A DNA stretch of 64,000 nucleotides from Bog-756 sp963727955 (GTDB lineage Bacteria > Actinomycetota > Acidimicrobiia > Acidimicrobiales > RAAP-2), in assembly GCA_963727955.1 (NCBI GenBank), contig CAVSII010000010.1, positions 62,001-126,000 on the forward strand. Reading direction: 5' to 3'. Position 1 is the first letter of the stretch. Each line of letters begins with the position of its first letter. A program made the position numbers and the translations under genes. Shown piece by piece: positions 45,663 to 54,450 of this stretch. The notes under the pieces were generated by a model. It had not been told where the DNA came from. It saw only the letters and a program-made list of their open reading frames with translations, and ran no database searches.

Positions 45663-46875
45663 CTACGCCGATACCCCAACCGGTGCTGTCGGCGAGAAGA
45701 CCACCGGCATCGTCTCATAGCCGGAAACGAAATTGGCTGCTCGCTTAGGAGGCTCGGCGTCGACCGCCAATCCGATGTCGGGAAGCCGGGCCAGCAAGCG
45801 ATCGAACATGACGCTCAGTTCCATCCGGGCCAGCCTGTTGCCCAGACAGAAGTGGGCACCGAAACCAAAAGCCATGTGGTCATTCGGCATCCGAGTGATG
45901 TCGAATTCCTCGGGACGGTCGAACACCCGCTCATCGCGATTGGCAGACGGGTAGAGCAACAGCAACTTCTCTCCTTTGTGCAGAGTTTCCCCGCCGAACT
46001 CGACATCACGGGTCATCTGTCTGGCCATGTTCTTGATGGGTGACACCCAACGCAGCATTTCTTCGACGGCACTAGTCATCAAGCCCCGGTCCGCAGCCAG
46101 CATCTGGAGTTGATCGGGATGGCGGAGCAGTTCGTACATCCCACCGCTGATTACGTGGCGGGTGGTCTCGTCACCCCCGATCAGGATGAGCAAGGACTCA
46201 TAAATTATCCGAATCCTCGTCGAGTCGGTCTCCCTCGATTTCAGCGTGTACCAGGGTACCGATAAGGTCATCCGACTGATTGTCACGCCGGCGCTGTTCG
46301 GCGACGGCCAGGATGTACCCCGCGTACTCGGCCGCTGCTAGTGTCGCCCGGTCCATCGCTCCGGGGTCTGGCGACCCCAATGCCTTCAGCATGTCGTCCG
46401 ACCATCTCAAGAGATCGTCTCGATCCTCAGGCGCAACTCCGAGCATGTTGCCAATGACGATCATGGGAAGCGGTGCAGCGATATCTCGCACAAAATCGGC
46501 CGATCCCGTCTCACAGACCCGATCGATGATGGCGTCACAGATCAGACGGATCCCCTCTTCGCTCTCACGGATCCGGCGCGGAGTGAATCCCTCGCTGACC
46601 AGGCGACGTCGGCGCACGTGCTCGGGTGCGTCCGTGTCGATCATCATCGGGAGAGCGTCGCTGTCGGGTCGAATGCCACCGGCATTGGAAAAGGTATCGG
46701 GATCCTTGGAGATCTCCTTGATGTCGGCATAGCGGGTGATCCCCCAGATGCCCGACGACTCGTCGTAGTACGCAGGGGCGTGATCGCGCATCCAGGCAAA
46801 GGCCGGAAAGGGGTCGCCGCCGTAGAACATGCCGTCGGTGAGGCCTATGGCCAGCTGGTCAGGTGTGGTGGTCAT
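45663..46875 (-). pseudogene. Cytochrome P450, single frameshift
   Basis: ATG 46875 has GAGGGGA 6 bases before it. The first frame (MTTTPDQLAIGLTDGMFYGG, GIWGITRYADIKEISKDPD, PMMIDTDAPEHVRRRRLVSE) runs into a stop at 46198. The second begins ESLLILIGGDETTRHVISGG (I-helix), with EEMLRW (ExxR) and the haem site FGFGAHFCLGNRLARME, and ends at 45663. One indel near 46205 gives a 404-residue P450. The motifs 'FSNAGGIRPD..ALPMMIDTD.PEHVRRR' are like CYP142-type sterol or alkyl side-chain hydroxylases, an inference. Confidence 0.88.
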
Positions 46876-47114
46876 GTGGTCCCCTCAAATGTCGGCGACT
46901 GCATCGTCCCTGGGATGCCGTTCCCAGCTGAAGGGGGGTCGCCAGGTTCGAAATGTGGTCGGGTGCAGGAAATCTGATTGGGTACAGGTAGTGAGGGGAG
47001 TATACGGCGCGGGCCCCGACAGACGGGAACCGCGGGGGCCCGTCAAAACACAACGGTCGGGCCGGAGCGCCGTTTCCCCGGTCACGGACATTCACTGGCT
47101 GACCGTCTGCCATC

Positions 47115-48368
47115 TCACTTGGCTGATCGCTTCGAAAACCGCAAGGGAACGCTGCTGACACCTGCGTGTTTATTGGTTCGCACCCGCTTGACCGGGCCGG
47201 TGAGCTCGAAGTTATCGAGGCGATCCAGCACCTCCTCGAGAATCACCCGGATCTCCATCCGGGCCAGGTTGGCGCCAAGGCAGAAATGGGTCCGGTGGCC
47301 AAAGGTGACATGGGGATTCGGTTCCCGACGTATGTCGAAGCGGAACGGTTGGTCGAAGACCGATTCGTCCCGATTGGCAGAAGGCCACCACAGCGTCACC
47401 TTTTCGCCCTGCTTTATTACGTGACCATGCAGATCGGTGTCACGTGTGGCCGTGCGACGGTTGTAGAGAGTGGCCGTCGTCCACCTCAGGATCTCCTCAA
47501 CTGCCGACGGCATCAAAGACCGATCGTCGCGTAGCGAACGGAGCTGATCCTGGTGATCGATCAGAGCGACCATTCCCAGTGCGATCGAGTTTCGGGTGGT
47601 CTCACTACCTGCCACAACCAAGAGGTTGAAGAACATCAGCAGCTCGAGGTCGGTCAGACCGTGCAGTTCGCCGGATTCGTCCTCGATGCAGGCACCGGCC
47701 ACAACAGAAATGATGTCGTTGCCCGGTGAGCTCTTCCGCTCCGCAATGAGATCGGTCCCATAAGCGGCCATGGCCGCGGCAGCGGCGGTGACCCGTTCGC
47801 TGCTCTCACCCAACTCGCGTCCCTCGAAATCGAGCGTTGTGTTGGACCAGCTCATCAAGTCGTGTCGGTCCTCGTTCGGCACGCCCATCAGTGCCGCCAC
47901 CGCTTGGAGGGGCAGCTCGACGGCCACATCGGTCAAAAAATCGCAACTGCCCCGCTCCTCGATGGCGTCGACAATCCGGCGAGCTCTCTCCTTGAGCTCG
48001 GCTTCCATGATGGCGAGAGAGCGGGGAGCCACCGAAGGGGTGACCAACCGCCGGATACGGTTGTGCCGCGGGTCATCCATCATGTTGAGCAGAACTCCAG
48101 GAGCGAACCCATAGGGCAGATCCTGAATAATGGTGCCGCCTCCCTCGGCCCCTGCTGAACGCTCCGACGAGAACAAAGCGGCATCCGCAGCCACCGCCAT
48201 GACGTCAGCGTGGGCACTCAGCACCCAGAAGCCGATCCCGTCTGGGGTGTGCGAAGTGGCCGGATGCCACCATACGGGAGCTTCCTGTCTCAGATGGGCA
48301 AAGACCTCATCCGGAAAGCCGTTGACAAAGCGATCGAGGTCGGTGAGATCGATGTCCTCTAGGTTCAC
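47115..48368 (-). CDS. Cytochrome P450 (CYP125/CYP142-like)
   Basis: 417 aa from GTG 48368, with AAGGAC 7 bases upstream. GIGFWVLSAHADVMAVAADA, NMMDDPRHNRIRRLVTPSV, FFNLLVVAGSETTRNSIALG (I-helix), AVEEILRW (ExxR), RRTATRDTDLHGHVIKQGEK and the haem loop FGHRTHFCLGANLARMEIRV are complete. The 'DDPRH.R.R' and 'ANRDE..F..P..FDI.R.PN.H..FG' motifs match CYP125-like sterol 26-hydroxylases. It lies just upstream of the broken P450, same strand. Redox partner genes are not in view. Confidence 0.93.
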   Translation of the reverse strand: MNLEDIDLTDLDRFVNGFPDEVFAHLRQEAPVWWHPATSHTPDGIGFWVLSAHADVMAVAADAALFSSERSAGAEGGGTIIQDLPYGFAPGVLLNMMDDPRHNRIRRLVTPSVAPRSLAIMEAELKERARRIVDAIEERGSCDFLTDVAVELPLQAVAALMGVPNEDRHDLMSWSNTTLDFEGRELGESSERVTAAAAAMAAYGTDLIAERKSSPGNDIISVVAGACIEDESGELHGLTDLELLMFFNLLVVAGSETTRNSIALGMVALIDHQDQLRSLRDDRSLMPSAVEEILRWTTATLYNRRTATRDTDLHGHVIKQGEKVTLWWPSANRDESVFDQPFRFDIRREPNPHVTFGHRTHFCLGANLARMEIRVILEEVLDRLDNFELTGPVKRVRTNKHAGVSSVPLRFSKRSAK

Positions 48369-48464
48369 ACAACGTCCTTAAGGTTCACATCAGGTCCTTC
48401 AGGGTGCTGCTGCGCCCTTCAGGTTCATCCTGCGTCCGGCTCGTACCGCGTCCTTCCGGTTCCG
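48354..48464. repeat. Degenerate 20-bp repeats at and upstream of the P450 start
   Basis: Words of the form gtccttcaggttcac recur near 48354, 48374, 48394 and 48414, with weaker copies at 48434 and 48450. The first copy contains the P450 start codon and the second its ribosome binding site. The array could be an operator, or arise by duplication of the translation start. Period 20 bp, unlike the 9-bp multiples elsewhere. Confidence 0.65.
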
Positions 48465-48535
48465 GGTGAAGCGAAGATCCTTCCCGAATGAATTATCGCC
48501 CCACAGTAGGAGCACGTCGGTTCACGATCATCGGT

Positions 48536-49927
48536 TCAGGGATGGGTCATAGATTCAGGCCGGACCGCCTCATCGAACTGTTCCCCGGTCAGATAACCCA
48601 AGGACAGAGACGCCTCGCGGAGGGTTGATCCTTCCTTGTGCGCCTTTTTGGCTACCTCCGCCGCCTTGTCATAACCGATCAGGGGGGCAAGCGCCGTCAC
48701 CAGCATGAGAGAATTGTCCAAGTGCTCTCGTATGCGAGCCCGGTTGGGCTCCAACCCATCGATGCAGAACCGGGTGAAAACTTCCGATGCATCGGTGAGC
48801 AGCTTGACTGACTGAAGCACGTTGTGGATGATGACCGGTTTGCAGACGTTCAATTCGAGGTTGCCGCGGCTTCCAGCGCTGGCCACGGAAGTGTCGTTCC
48901 CGTAAACCTGTACACAGACCATGATCATGGCCTCGCACTGCGTGGGATTGACCTTTCCGGGCATGATCGAAGAACCAGGCTCGTTCTCTGGCAAAACGAG
49001 CTCGCCTAAGGCCGTACGCGGACCGGATCCGAGCCATCGGATGTCGTCCGCGATCTTGAACAGACTGGTTGCCAATGTTCGAAGCGATCCGCTAGCCGCG
49101 ACCAACGCATCGTGCCCAGCCAAAGCTGCGAACTTGTTGGGTGCGGTGACGAACGGTAGTCCCGTGAGCTCGGCAATGGCAGAGGCCACTCGAGTCCCGA
49201 ACTCGGGATGGGTGTTGAGTCCCGTACCCACGGCGGTGCCACCGGCAGCCAGTTCGTAGAGATCATCGAGAGAAAACTCGATCCTTCGGATGTCTGCGTC
49301 CAGTTGGGCTACGTATCCCGAGAACTCTTGACCGAGAGTGAGGGGCACGGCGTCCATCAGATGGGTACGCCCGATCTTCGTGATGCCAGCGAATGCCTCC
49401 GCCTTGGCGTTCAGCGCATTCCGGAGGTGCCGGATAGCTGGGAGTAGCCGGTGGGTCACCTCCTCGACCGCCGCGATGTGCATGGCTGTAGGGAATGTGT
49501 CGTTCGAGGATTGGGACATATTGACATCGTCATTGGGGTGAATCGGCACCTTCGACCCCAGGATCCCTCCACCCATTTCGATGGCCCTGTTCGAGATCAC
49601 CTCGTTGGCATTCATGTTGCTCTGGGTTCCGCTTCCCGTCTGCCAGACGCTCAACGGGAAATGATCGTCGAGTTTTCCTTCTGATACCTCGCGAGCCGCG
49701 GCAACGATGAGCGCGGACTTGTCCGGGGCCATCTTGCCCAAGTCAGCGTTCACTTGAGCCGAAGCTTCCTTCAGGATCCCCATGGCCCGAATAACGGGTC
49801 CGGGCATCCGGTCGTCACCGATAGGAAAGTGAACCAGGGAACGCGCCGTCTGGGCCCCCCAGTACCGATCGGACGGCACCTCGATCGGTCCCATGCTGTC
49901 GGTCTCCATGCGGGTCTCGATGGTCAT
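48536..49927 (-). CDS. fumC: Fumarate hydratase class II
   Basis: 463 aa from ATG 49927, with AAGGAAG 6 bases upstream. GPIEVPSDRYWGAQTARSL is the usual opening; SVWQTGSGTQSNMNANEVI, HPNDDVNMSQSSNDTFPTAM, KIGRTHLMDAVPLTLGQEFS and the signature GSSIMPGKVNPTQCEAM are all present. It interconverts fumarate and malate in the TCA cycle. The iron-sulfur class I form is not in this window. Confidence 0.96.
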   Translation of the reverse strand: MTIETRMETDSMGPIEVPSDRYWGAQTARSLVHFPIGDDRMPGPVIRAMGILKEASAQVNADLGKMAPDKSALIVAAAREVSEGKLDDHFPLSVWQTGSGTQSNMNANEVISNRAIEMGGGILGSKVPIHPNDDVNMSQSSNDTFPTAMHIAAVEEVTHRLLPAIRHLRNALNAKAEAFAGITKIGRTHLMDAVPLTLGQEFSGYVAQLDADIRRIEFSLDDLYELAAGGTAVGTGLNTHPEFGTRVASAIAELTGLPFVTAPNKFAALAGHDALVAASGSLRTLATSLFKIADDIRWLGSGPRTALGELVLPENEPGSSIMPGKVNPTQCEAMIMVCVQVYGNDTSVASAGSRGNLELNVCKPVIIHNVLQSVKLLTDASEVFTRFCIDGLEPNRARIREHLDNSLMLVTALAPLIGYDKAAEVAKKAHKEGSTLREASLSLGYLTGEQFDEAVRPESMTHP

Positions 49928-50152
49928 GGTCGCTTCCTTTCGGTGTTGGGTGATCTGTGTCTGCGTGCTGTTTTCTCGGGGTCCAGAGCGGCTCGGCGAC
50001 CCTAGCGTGACCCCGGAGAGGCGGACGGCACCAATCCACCTTTTGCCAGCCGCTTCCGGGACCTCCCAGGGCTACCCGGCAGTGAAGAAGGTGAACTCGT
50101 CGTCCTTGAGTCTCGGCACGGCCCACGGTCGGCACAGAGGCATCTGAGTAGT

Positions 50153-51121
50153 TTAGTTTTTCAATTTGCCCGAAATTATCGGGTCTGACCGATGATTTTT
50201 CGTCGTTCGGCCCATGACGCGCTCCTGCCCGGATTCTTTCGTCCGTCCACGGGAACGCATGGCTCTACCCATGGCCAAGATCTTCCGGGCCCTGGCCAGA
50301 TCCTCGGCCCGGGGACCCTGTCCGATGCCCGGAACTTCGAGGATCGCTGGTAGGCCCTGCAAGTCAGGATGGCTCACCAGCGCACCCAGTCCCCTTGCTC
50401 CGATCGTTCCCTCCCCGATGTTCTCGTGACGGTCCCTGTTCGCTCCGAACGCCACCTTGGAATCATTGAGATGGAGGCACTGCAGGCGGGCCAGCCCAAC
50501 GGTTCGTTCGATCGTGGATAGCAGCTCATCGGCATCCATGGTTGTGGCGAAGGCCACTCCGGATGCCCACAGGTGCTGCGTGTCCAGACAGACCCCGAGC
50601 CGTTCGTCGCCACCGGCAGCATCGATCACGTCACGCAACTCATCGAACGAGCGACCGATCGTGTCCCCCGCTCCCGCTGTGTTCTCCAGCAGTATGGGGC
50701 AGGGTTTGGTTGTGGTGCTCACGGAATCCAGAGCCTCAACTAAGGCGTCGGCCACTGCCGGCAGCGCCGATTCGAACCCTTGACCGCGATGGCTCCCTAA
50801 GTGGAGAACCAGGCCATCGGATCCCAAGCCCTCGGCCGCCTGGAGATTGGCGTGAAGGCACGCTCTCGATTTGGTCGCCAACTCTGGATCGGGCGAGGCC
50901 AGATTGATGAGGTAGGTCGCGTGACAGAAAGTTGAGGTAACCGTTGGGTGCTGCGCCTGTGCACTCCGATAGGCGTCGAGTGCTTCGCCGCTGTACTGGG
51001 ATGGCTTCCACATCCGGGGGCTCTGGGTGAAGATCTGAACGACTTCTGCTCCGACGTCAGCTCCGCGTTGTAAAGCTGGCAGGAGCCCGGTACCGGCGCG
51101 GACATGGGCACCGAAACGCAT
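50153..51121 (-). CDS. nfo: Endonuclease IV (deoxyribonuclease IV)
   Basis: 322 aa from ATG 51121. FGAHVRAGTGLLPALQRGAD, QIFTQSPRMWK, LVLHLGSHRGQGFE, LGVCLDTQHLWASGVAF, QCLHLNDSKVAFGANRDRHE and PAILEVPG give the TIM barrel and trinuclear zinc site. It cuts abasic sites in base-excision repair. The C-terminus runs about 35 basic residues past the normal end (KESGQERVMGRTTKNHRSDP). Confidence 0.94.
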   Translation of the reverse strand: MRFGAHVRAGTGLLPALQRGADVGAEVVQIFTQSPRMWKPSQYSGEALDAYRSAQAQHPTVTSTFCHATYLINLASPDPELATKSRACLHANLQAAEGLGSDGLVLHLGSHRGQGFESALPAVADALVEALDSVSTTTKPCPILLENTAGAGDTIGRSFDELRDVIDAAGGDERLGVCLDTQHLWASGVAFATTMDADELLSTIERTVGLARLQCLHLNDSKVAFGANRDRHENIGEGTIGARGLGALVSHPDLQGLPAILEVPGIGQGPRAEDLARARKILAMGRAMRSRGRTKESGQERVMGRTTKNHRSDPIISGKLKN

Positions 51122-51377
51122 GGGGCACGGTACCAGTAGGCAAAGTTCGCCAATCCCTGAACCGCCGATGATCCAACCTCACGGTCTCCAGGTTCTCGGG
51201 CTTCGCTACCCGTCGCCAAAAGGGAGCCGTGGGTGATACACCCCACTGGGAGAGTGGAGCCATGACATCGGCGACGGCCTCGGCCACCGCAATGAGGACA
51301 GCTCCGGCGAAGAGGTCAGCTGAGGCGAAGAGGCCAGCTCAGGGAAAGAGGACGGCTCCGGCGACGGCGACAGGTAT

Positions 51378-51536
51378 TCGGTCGGAGGGCTCTGGTCGGT
51401 CGGTGGGCTCTGGTCGGTCGGAGGGCTCTGGTCGGTCGGAGGGCTCTGCGGGTCGGTCGGAGCTCTGGTCGGTTGGGCTCTGGTCGGTCGGTGGGCTCTG
51501 GTCGGTCGGAGGGCTCTGGTCGGTCGGAGGGTCTCC
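51378..51536. repeat. 18-bp tandem repeat (nine units) with a frame-shifting irregularity
   Basis: Units of ggtcggtcggagggctct or ggtcggtcggtgggctct tile 51378-51447. Then come a 19-bp unit (51448-51466) and a 15-bp unit (51467-51481), followed by regular units to 51536. The two odd units together are 34 bp, two short of 36, so the frame changes. It encodes (GSGRSE/V) repeats on the + strand. Confidence 0.92.
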
Positions 51537-52945
51537 GGGCCCGCCTGGCCAGGGCCGTCGACGTGCTGTCGGCAGTAGTGGCCGAGCTCGACCCTGACTG
51601 TGTGACCGGTAGGGACGCCACCGACCTCTACGGTTCCTTTGCCGGCCTGGAGCGGCTGGCGGTGGCGGGCAAGACCCTGCTCGCCCCCCGGATCGAGTCC
51701 TCCCTGGTGTGGCGGGAGACGGGTCACCGCAACGCCGCTCTGCTCCTGGCCGACCTGGAGGGGGTCTCGACCGGTCAGGCCGGGGCCACCTTGTCCCTCG
51801 GGCGGCGTCTGGAGGCCCTGCCCGGCACCCAAGAAGAGGTGCGCAGAGGAACACTTTCCACCCCCAAGGTGGCCGAACTGGTCGACGCCGGGGTGGTCGA
51901 CCCCACCCAGGAGGCCGACCTGGTGGCCGGGGCGGCCGATGCCCCCCTCCAGGCCGTGAAGGAGCGCTGCCGGCAGAGCCGGGCCAGCGCCGTCACCGCC
52001 GATCCCCTGGCCGCTGTCCGGCGTATCCACGCCTCCCGCCGGTTCGCCTCGTGGACCGACGCCGAGGGGGCCTTCTGCTTCCAGGGCCGGGACACGGCCG
52101 ATCGGGGGGCCCTCATCCTCAGCCGGCTGGGCTCAGCCGCCACCTGCCTGCGCAAGGCGGCCACGGCGGCCGGGGACAGGGGCGAGCCGGAACGGGCCTA
52201 CATGGCCGACGCCTTCTTCGCCCTCCTCACCGAGGGCACCGGCCCCACCCTCACCGAGGGCACCGGCACAGGCTCCGGTGGGGGGCGGACAGGCCCACCG
52301 GGGAGGTCGGTAGCCACCCGGGGCGGTCCCCCTCGCCGCCGAGGGAGCGAACCCCGGTCCGCATCCGAGGGGGCCGGGGCCGAGCAGTCCACATCCGAGG
52401 AGACCGCTGTCATCGACCGTCCCCCGGCCTGTTCGGTGGTGGTGCGGGTCGACCTCGCCGCCCTCCTCCGGGGCCGGGTTCACCCCGGGGAGTGCTGTGC
52501 CATCGACAACGTCGGTCCCATCCCGGTCCCCATGGCCCGGTCCATGGCCGACGACTCCTACCTGCGCTACCTCTTCCACCAGGCCGGGGACATCCGGGCC
52601 GTCTCCCACTTCGGGCGCACCATCAACCGGTCCCTGCGCACCGCCCTCCTCCACCGGGACCCCGCTTGTGTGGTCCCCGGCTGTGGCATCGCCGCCGGCC
52701 TCGAGATCGACCACATCGTCCCCTTTGCCGAGGGTGGACCGACCGCCCTCGACAATCTGGCCCGACTCTGTCACCATCACCATTTCCTCAAAACCTACGA
52801 AGGATGGGACCTCTCCCGGATCGGCACCGCCAAGGACGGCACTCCCGAGTGGTCCTTCACTCCCCCACCCGCTTTCGGACATGAACCAGGGCTCGGGATC
52901 GACAGCCTCGACGGTCGGGAGAGCTGGAGACGACAACAGGAGTGA
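51473..52945 (+). CDS. DUF222 / HNH endonuclease domain protein (13E12-repeat type)
   Basis: 490 aa in the open frame from TTG 51473, which begins inside the repeat. The DUF222 region is ARAVDVLSAVVAELDP, GRDATDLYGSFAGLERLAV and SSLVWRETGHRNAALLLADL. The C-terminal HNH is GRTINRSLRTALLHRDPACV, VPGCGIAAGLEIDHIVPFAE and TALDNLARLCHHHHFLKTYE, with zinc cysteines and the H-N-H residues. A more natural start is ATG 51262 (MTSATASATAMRTAPAKRSA), but that frame is lost at the 15/19-bp units of the array. These proteins are multi-copy in actinobacteria, role unknown. A Gly/Arg-rich linker (about residues 240-300) contains another short duplication. Confidence 0.85.
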   Translation: MGSGRSVGSGRSEGSGRSEGLRARLARAVDVLSAVVAELDPDCVTGRDATDLYGSFAGLERLAVAGKTLLAPRIESSLVWRETGHRNAALLLADLEGVSTGQAGATLSLGRRLEALPGTQEEVRRGTLSTPKVAELVDAGVVDPTQEADLVAGAADAPLQAVKERCRQSRASAVTADPLAAVRRIHASRRFASWTDAEGAFCFQGRDTADRGALILSRLGSAATCLRKAATAAGDRGEPERAYMADAFFALLTEGTGPTLTEGTGTGSGGGRTGPPGRSVATRGGPPRRRGSEPRSASEGAGAEQSTSEETAVIDRPPACSVVVRVDLAALLRGRVHPGECCAIDNVGPIPVPMARSMADDSYLRYLFHQAGDIRAVSHFGRTINRSLRTALLHRDPACVVPGCGIAAGLEIDHIVPFAEGGPTALDNLARLCHHHHFLKTYEGWDLSRIGTAKDGTPEWSFTPPPAFGHEPGLGIDSLDGRESWRRQQE

Positions 52946-53254
52946 CAAATACGGAGAGGATCCGAAAGAGCCAGAGTCGAGTACTCGAGCAAACTGAGAA
53001 TGCCACAAATTGAATCCGCCCTCCCATAGGTACTCGAGCATCTCAAGTCGAGAAGCAACCGAAGCTCGAGATCAGCCGAAGGGCGACCGCGCCGTATGGA
53101 CACGCCAGCCGCCAGTCCCGACGCAGCCTCCAGACCTCTCGTCGCGATGTACACACCAGTGGATGCGATTGATATTCTCGCATTCTGACCAATAGCAACC
53201 GATGACGCCGACTGGACTTGGAGTTTCATCGGTCATATCTCAGGAGATCGGACT
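52946..53254. other. Intergenic region, 309 bp
   Basis: Less GC-rich than its neighbours. I find no gene, RNA or repeat. The promoter of the F420 enzyme probably lies in its right end (the tgatattctcgcattctgac area), but no clear -35/-10 pair can be assigned. Confidence 0.5.
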
Positions 53255-53659
53255 GTGACGACATCCCTAACCAACAAGGCACGCCTCCTTATCCAGCGGC
53301 CGGTTCTCGCCAACGTTGCCACAGTCGATTCTCACGGCAGCCCCCAACTGACACCCGTGTGGATAGATCTGGATGGTGACGATCTCGTCTTCAATACGGC
53401 AAAGGGTCGCGCCAAAGATCGGAACCTGAGGGAGAATCCCCAGGTAGCCGTATCCGTCGTAGACCCCGAAGACCAGTACAACGTGGTCGTTGTACGGGGG
53501 TCAGTGGAATCCACCGAGGAGGGCGCAGATGCCAGCATCGATTCCTTGGCCAAGAAATACCTTGGCGTCGACAAATATCCCATGCGTCAGCCGGGCGAGG
53601 TTCGAGTGATCTACCGCGTCATCGCTGACCATGTGGTGATGCAACCAGCCGACGCCTAA
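53255..53659 (+). CDS. PPOX class F420-dependent enzyme (pyridoxamine 5'-phosphate oxidase-like fold)
   Basis: 134 aa from GTG 53255, with AGGAG about 11 bases upstream. ARLLIQRPVLANVATVDSHG and SPQLTPVWIDLDGDDLVFNT, then AKGRAKDRNLRENPQVAVSV, form the split beta-barrel with the cofactor-phosphate contacts. The family binds F420 (or FMN/haem) and reduces unsaturated bonds. Substrate unknown. Confidence 0.93.
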   Translation: MTTSLTNKARLLIQRPVLANVATVDSHGSPQLTPVWIDLDGDDLVFNTAKGRAKDRNLRENPQVAVSVVDPEDQYNVVVVRGSVESTEEGADASIDSLAKKYLGVDKYPMRQPGEVRVIYRVIADHVVMQPADA

Positions 53660-53690
53660 ATCCGGGGTCGTTCCTGGAGCCGTTCTCAGC

Positions 53691-54344
53691 TCACAACGGT
53701 CGTGGATCCTGAACAGGATGACGCGGCAGAGCACCAGTTTGGTCCTCCAGCCTCTCAACATCGTTCGGCCCGAAGTCATTGGAATCACACCCGAGGGTGA
53801 CTGTTCCACGACCCTTGGAGATGACGTCCACAGCCGTTACGACTTTGGAGAGCACAGACGGCGCACGACCTTCCAACTGATTGGGTTCGGCTCCTAGTCG
53901 TATCACGTTGGTTCGCACGGCCGACGCTCAGACCAGCGAGTACGCCTCACTCGGGCTTCTAGTGCCGTCTGGGCCCGGTCTGAATGCGTCCCCAGGATCG
54001 ACGCGTCTGCGATCGTCACCTTCCACCGCGCTACCGCGGCCGCTTGTCACACCGCTTGCACGCTTCCCGCTTGCACCGCTTGCACCGCTTGCACCGCTTG
54101 CACCGCTTGCACCGCTTGCACCGCTTGCGACTCGGTCAGTCACCCACAACGAATCGAATGCTGGCTGTTCGGCGGCGGTGGCGATCGCCGAGGCACCCTC
54201 TAGGAGGGCATGGTCGGGATCGATGCACGACGGACTGTCGAGAAGCAAGTCCAGACGGGGGACGAACCGAGGGGGATGAGAGCCCACTCCGGCCGGGGTA
54301 ACCCGTCTCGATCGACGGAAGCGCTCAAGTTGTATCCATTGCAA
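53691..54344 (-). pseudogene. Dead luciferase-like (LLM) oxidoreductase containing a 9-bp repeat expansion
   Basis: Minus strand. SHPPRFVPRLDLLLDSPSC, ASAIATAAEQPAFDSLWVTD and RVASGASGASGASG are followed by a filler, then EAYSLV, an in-frame TGA near 53926-53928, and ASAVRTNVIRLGAEPNQLEG, RAPSVLSKVVTAVDVISKGR in the same frame. The 'FDSLWVTDRV', 'EAYSLLGALAVRTNxIRLG' and 'RxPSVLAKxVTxLDVISxGR' blocks are the N-terminal third of a typical LLM enzyme. The rest of the barrel is absent. A stop codon, 3' truncation and an (ASG) insertion after DRV make this a real pseudogene, unlike the indel-broken genes at the left end. Confidence 0.7.
54068..54130. repeat. 9-bp tandem repeat, seven units
   Basis: cgcttgcac repeats at 54068, 54077, 54086, 54095, 54104 and 54113, followed by the variant cgcttgcga at 54122-54130. 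Diverged copies precede it (54045-54067). It inserts Ala-Ser-Gly triplets into the dead LLM gene. The identity between units indicates recent expansion. Confidence 0.95.
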
Positions 54345-54450
54345 TGCCGATGAAGCAAGGGGCAGTCGTCACCAGAGACGGTCGGCACGAATCCGGTGGT
54401 CTGCCCGATGAGCGGTAGATAGCGGAACAGAGCGCCGAAACGGAGCAGAG

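Noticed and set aside
51709..52884. 391-residue frame on the + strand overlapping the HNH gene
   Set aside because: Pro/Arg/Gly-rich shadow in the +1 frame of the DUF222-HNH coding sequence.
53881..54279. + strand frame with LAP repeats
   Set aside because: Translation of the 9-bp array; the opposite strand shows clear remnants of an LLM enzyme, which explains the region better.
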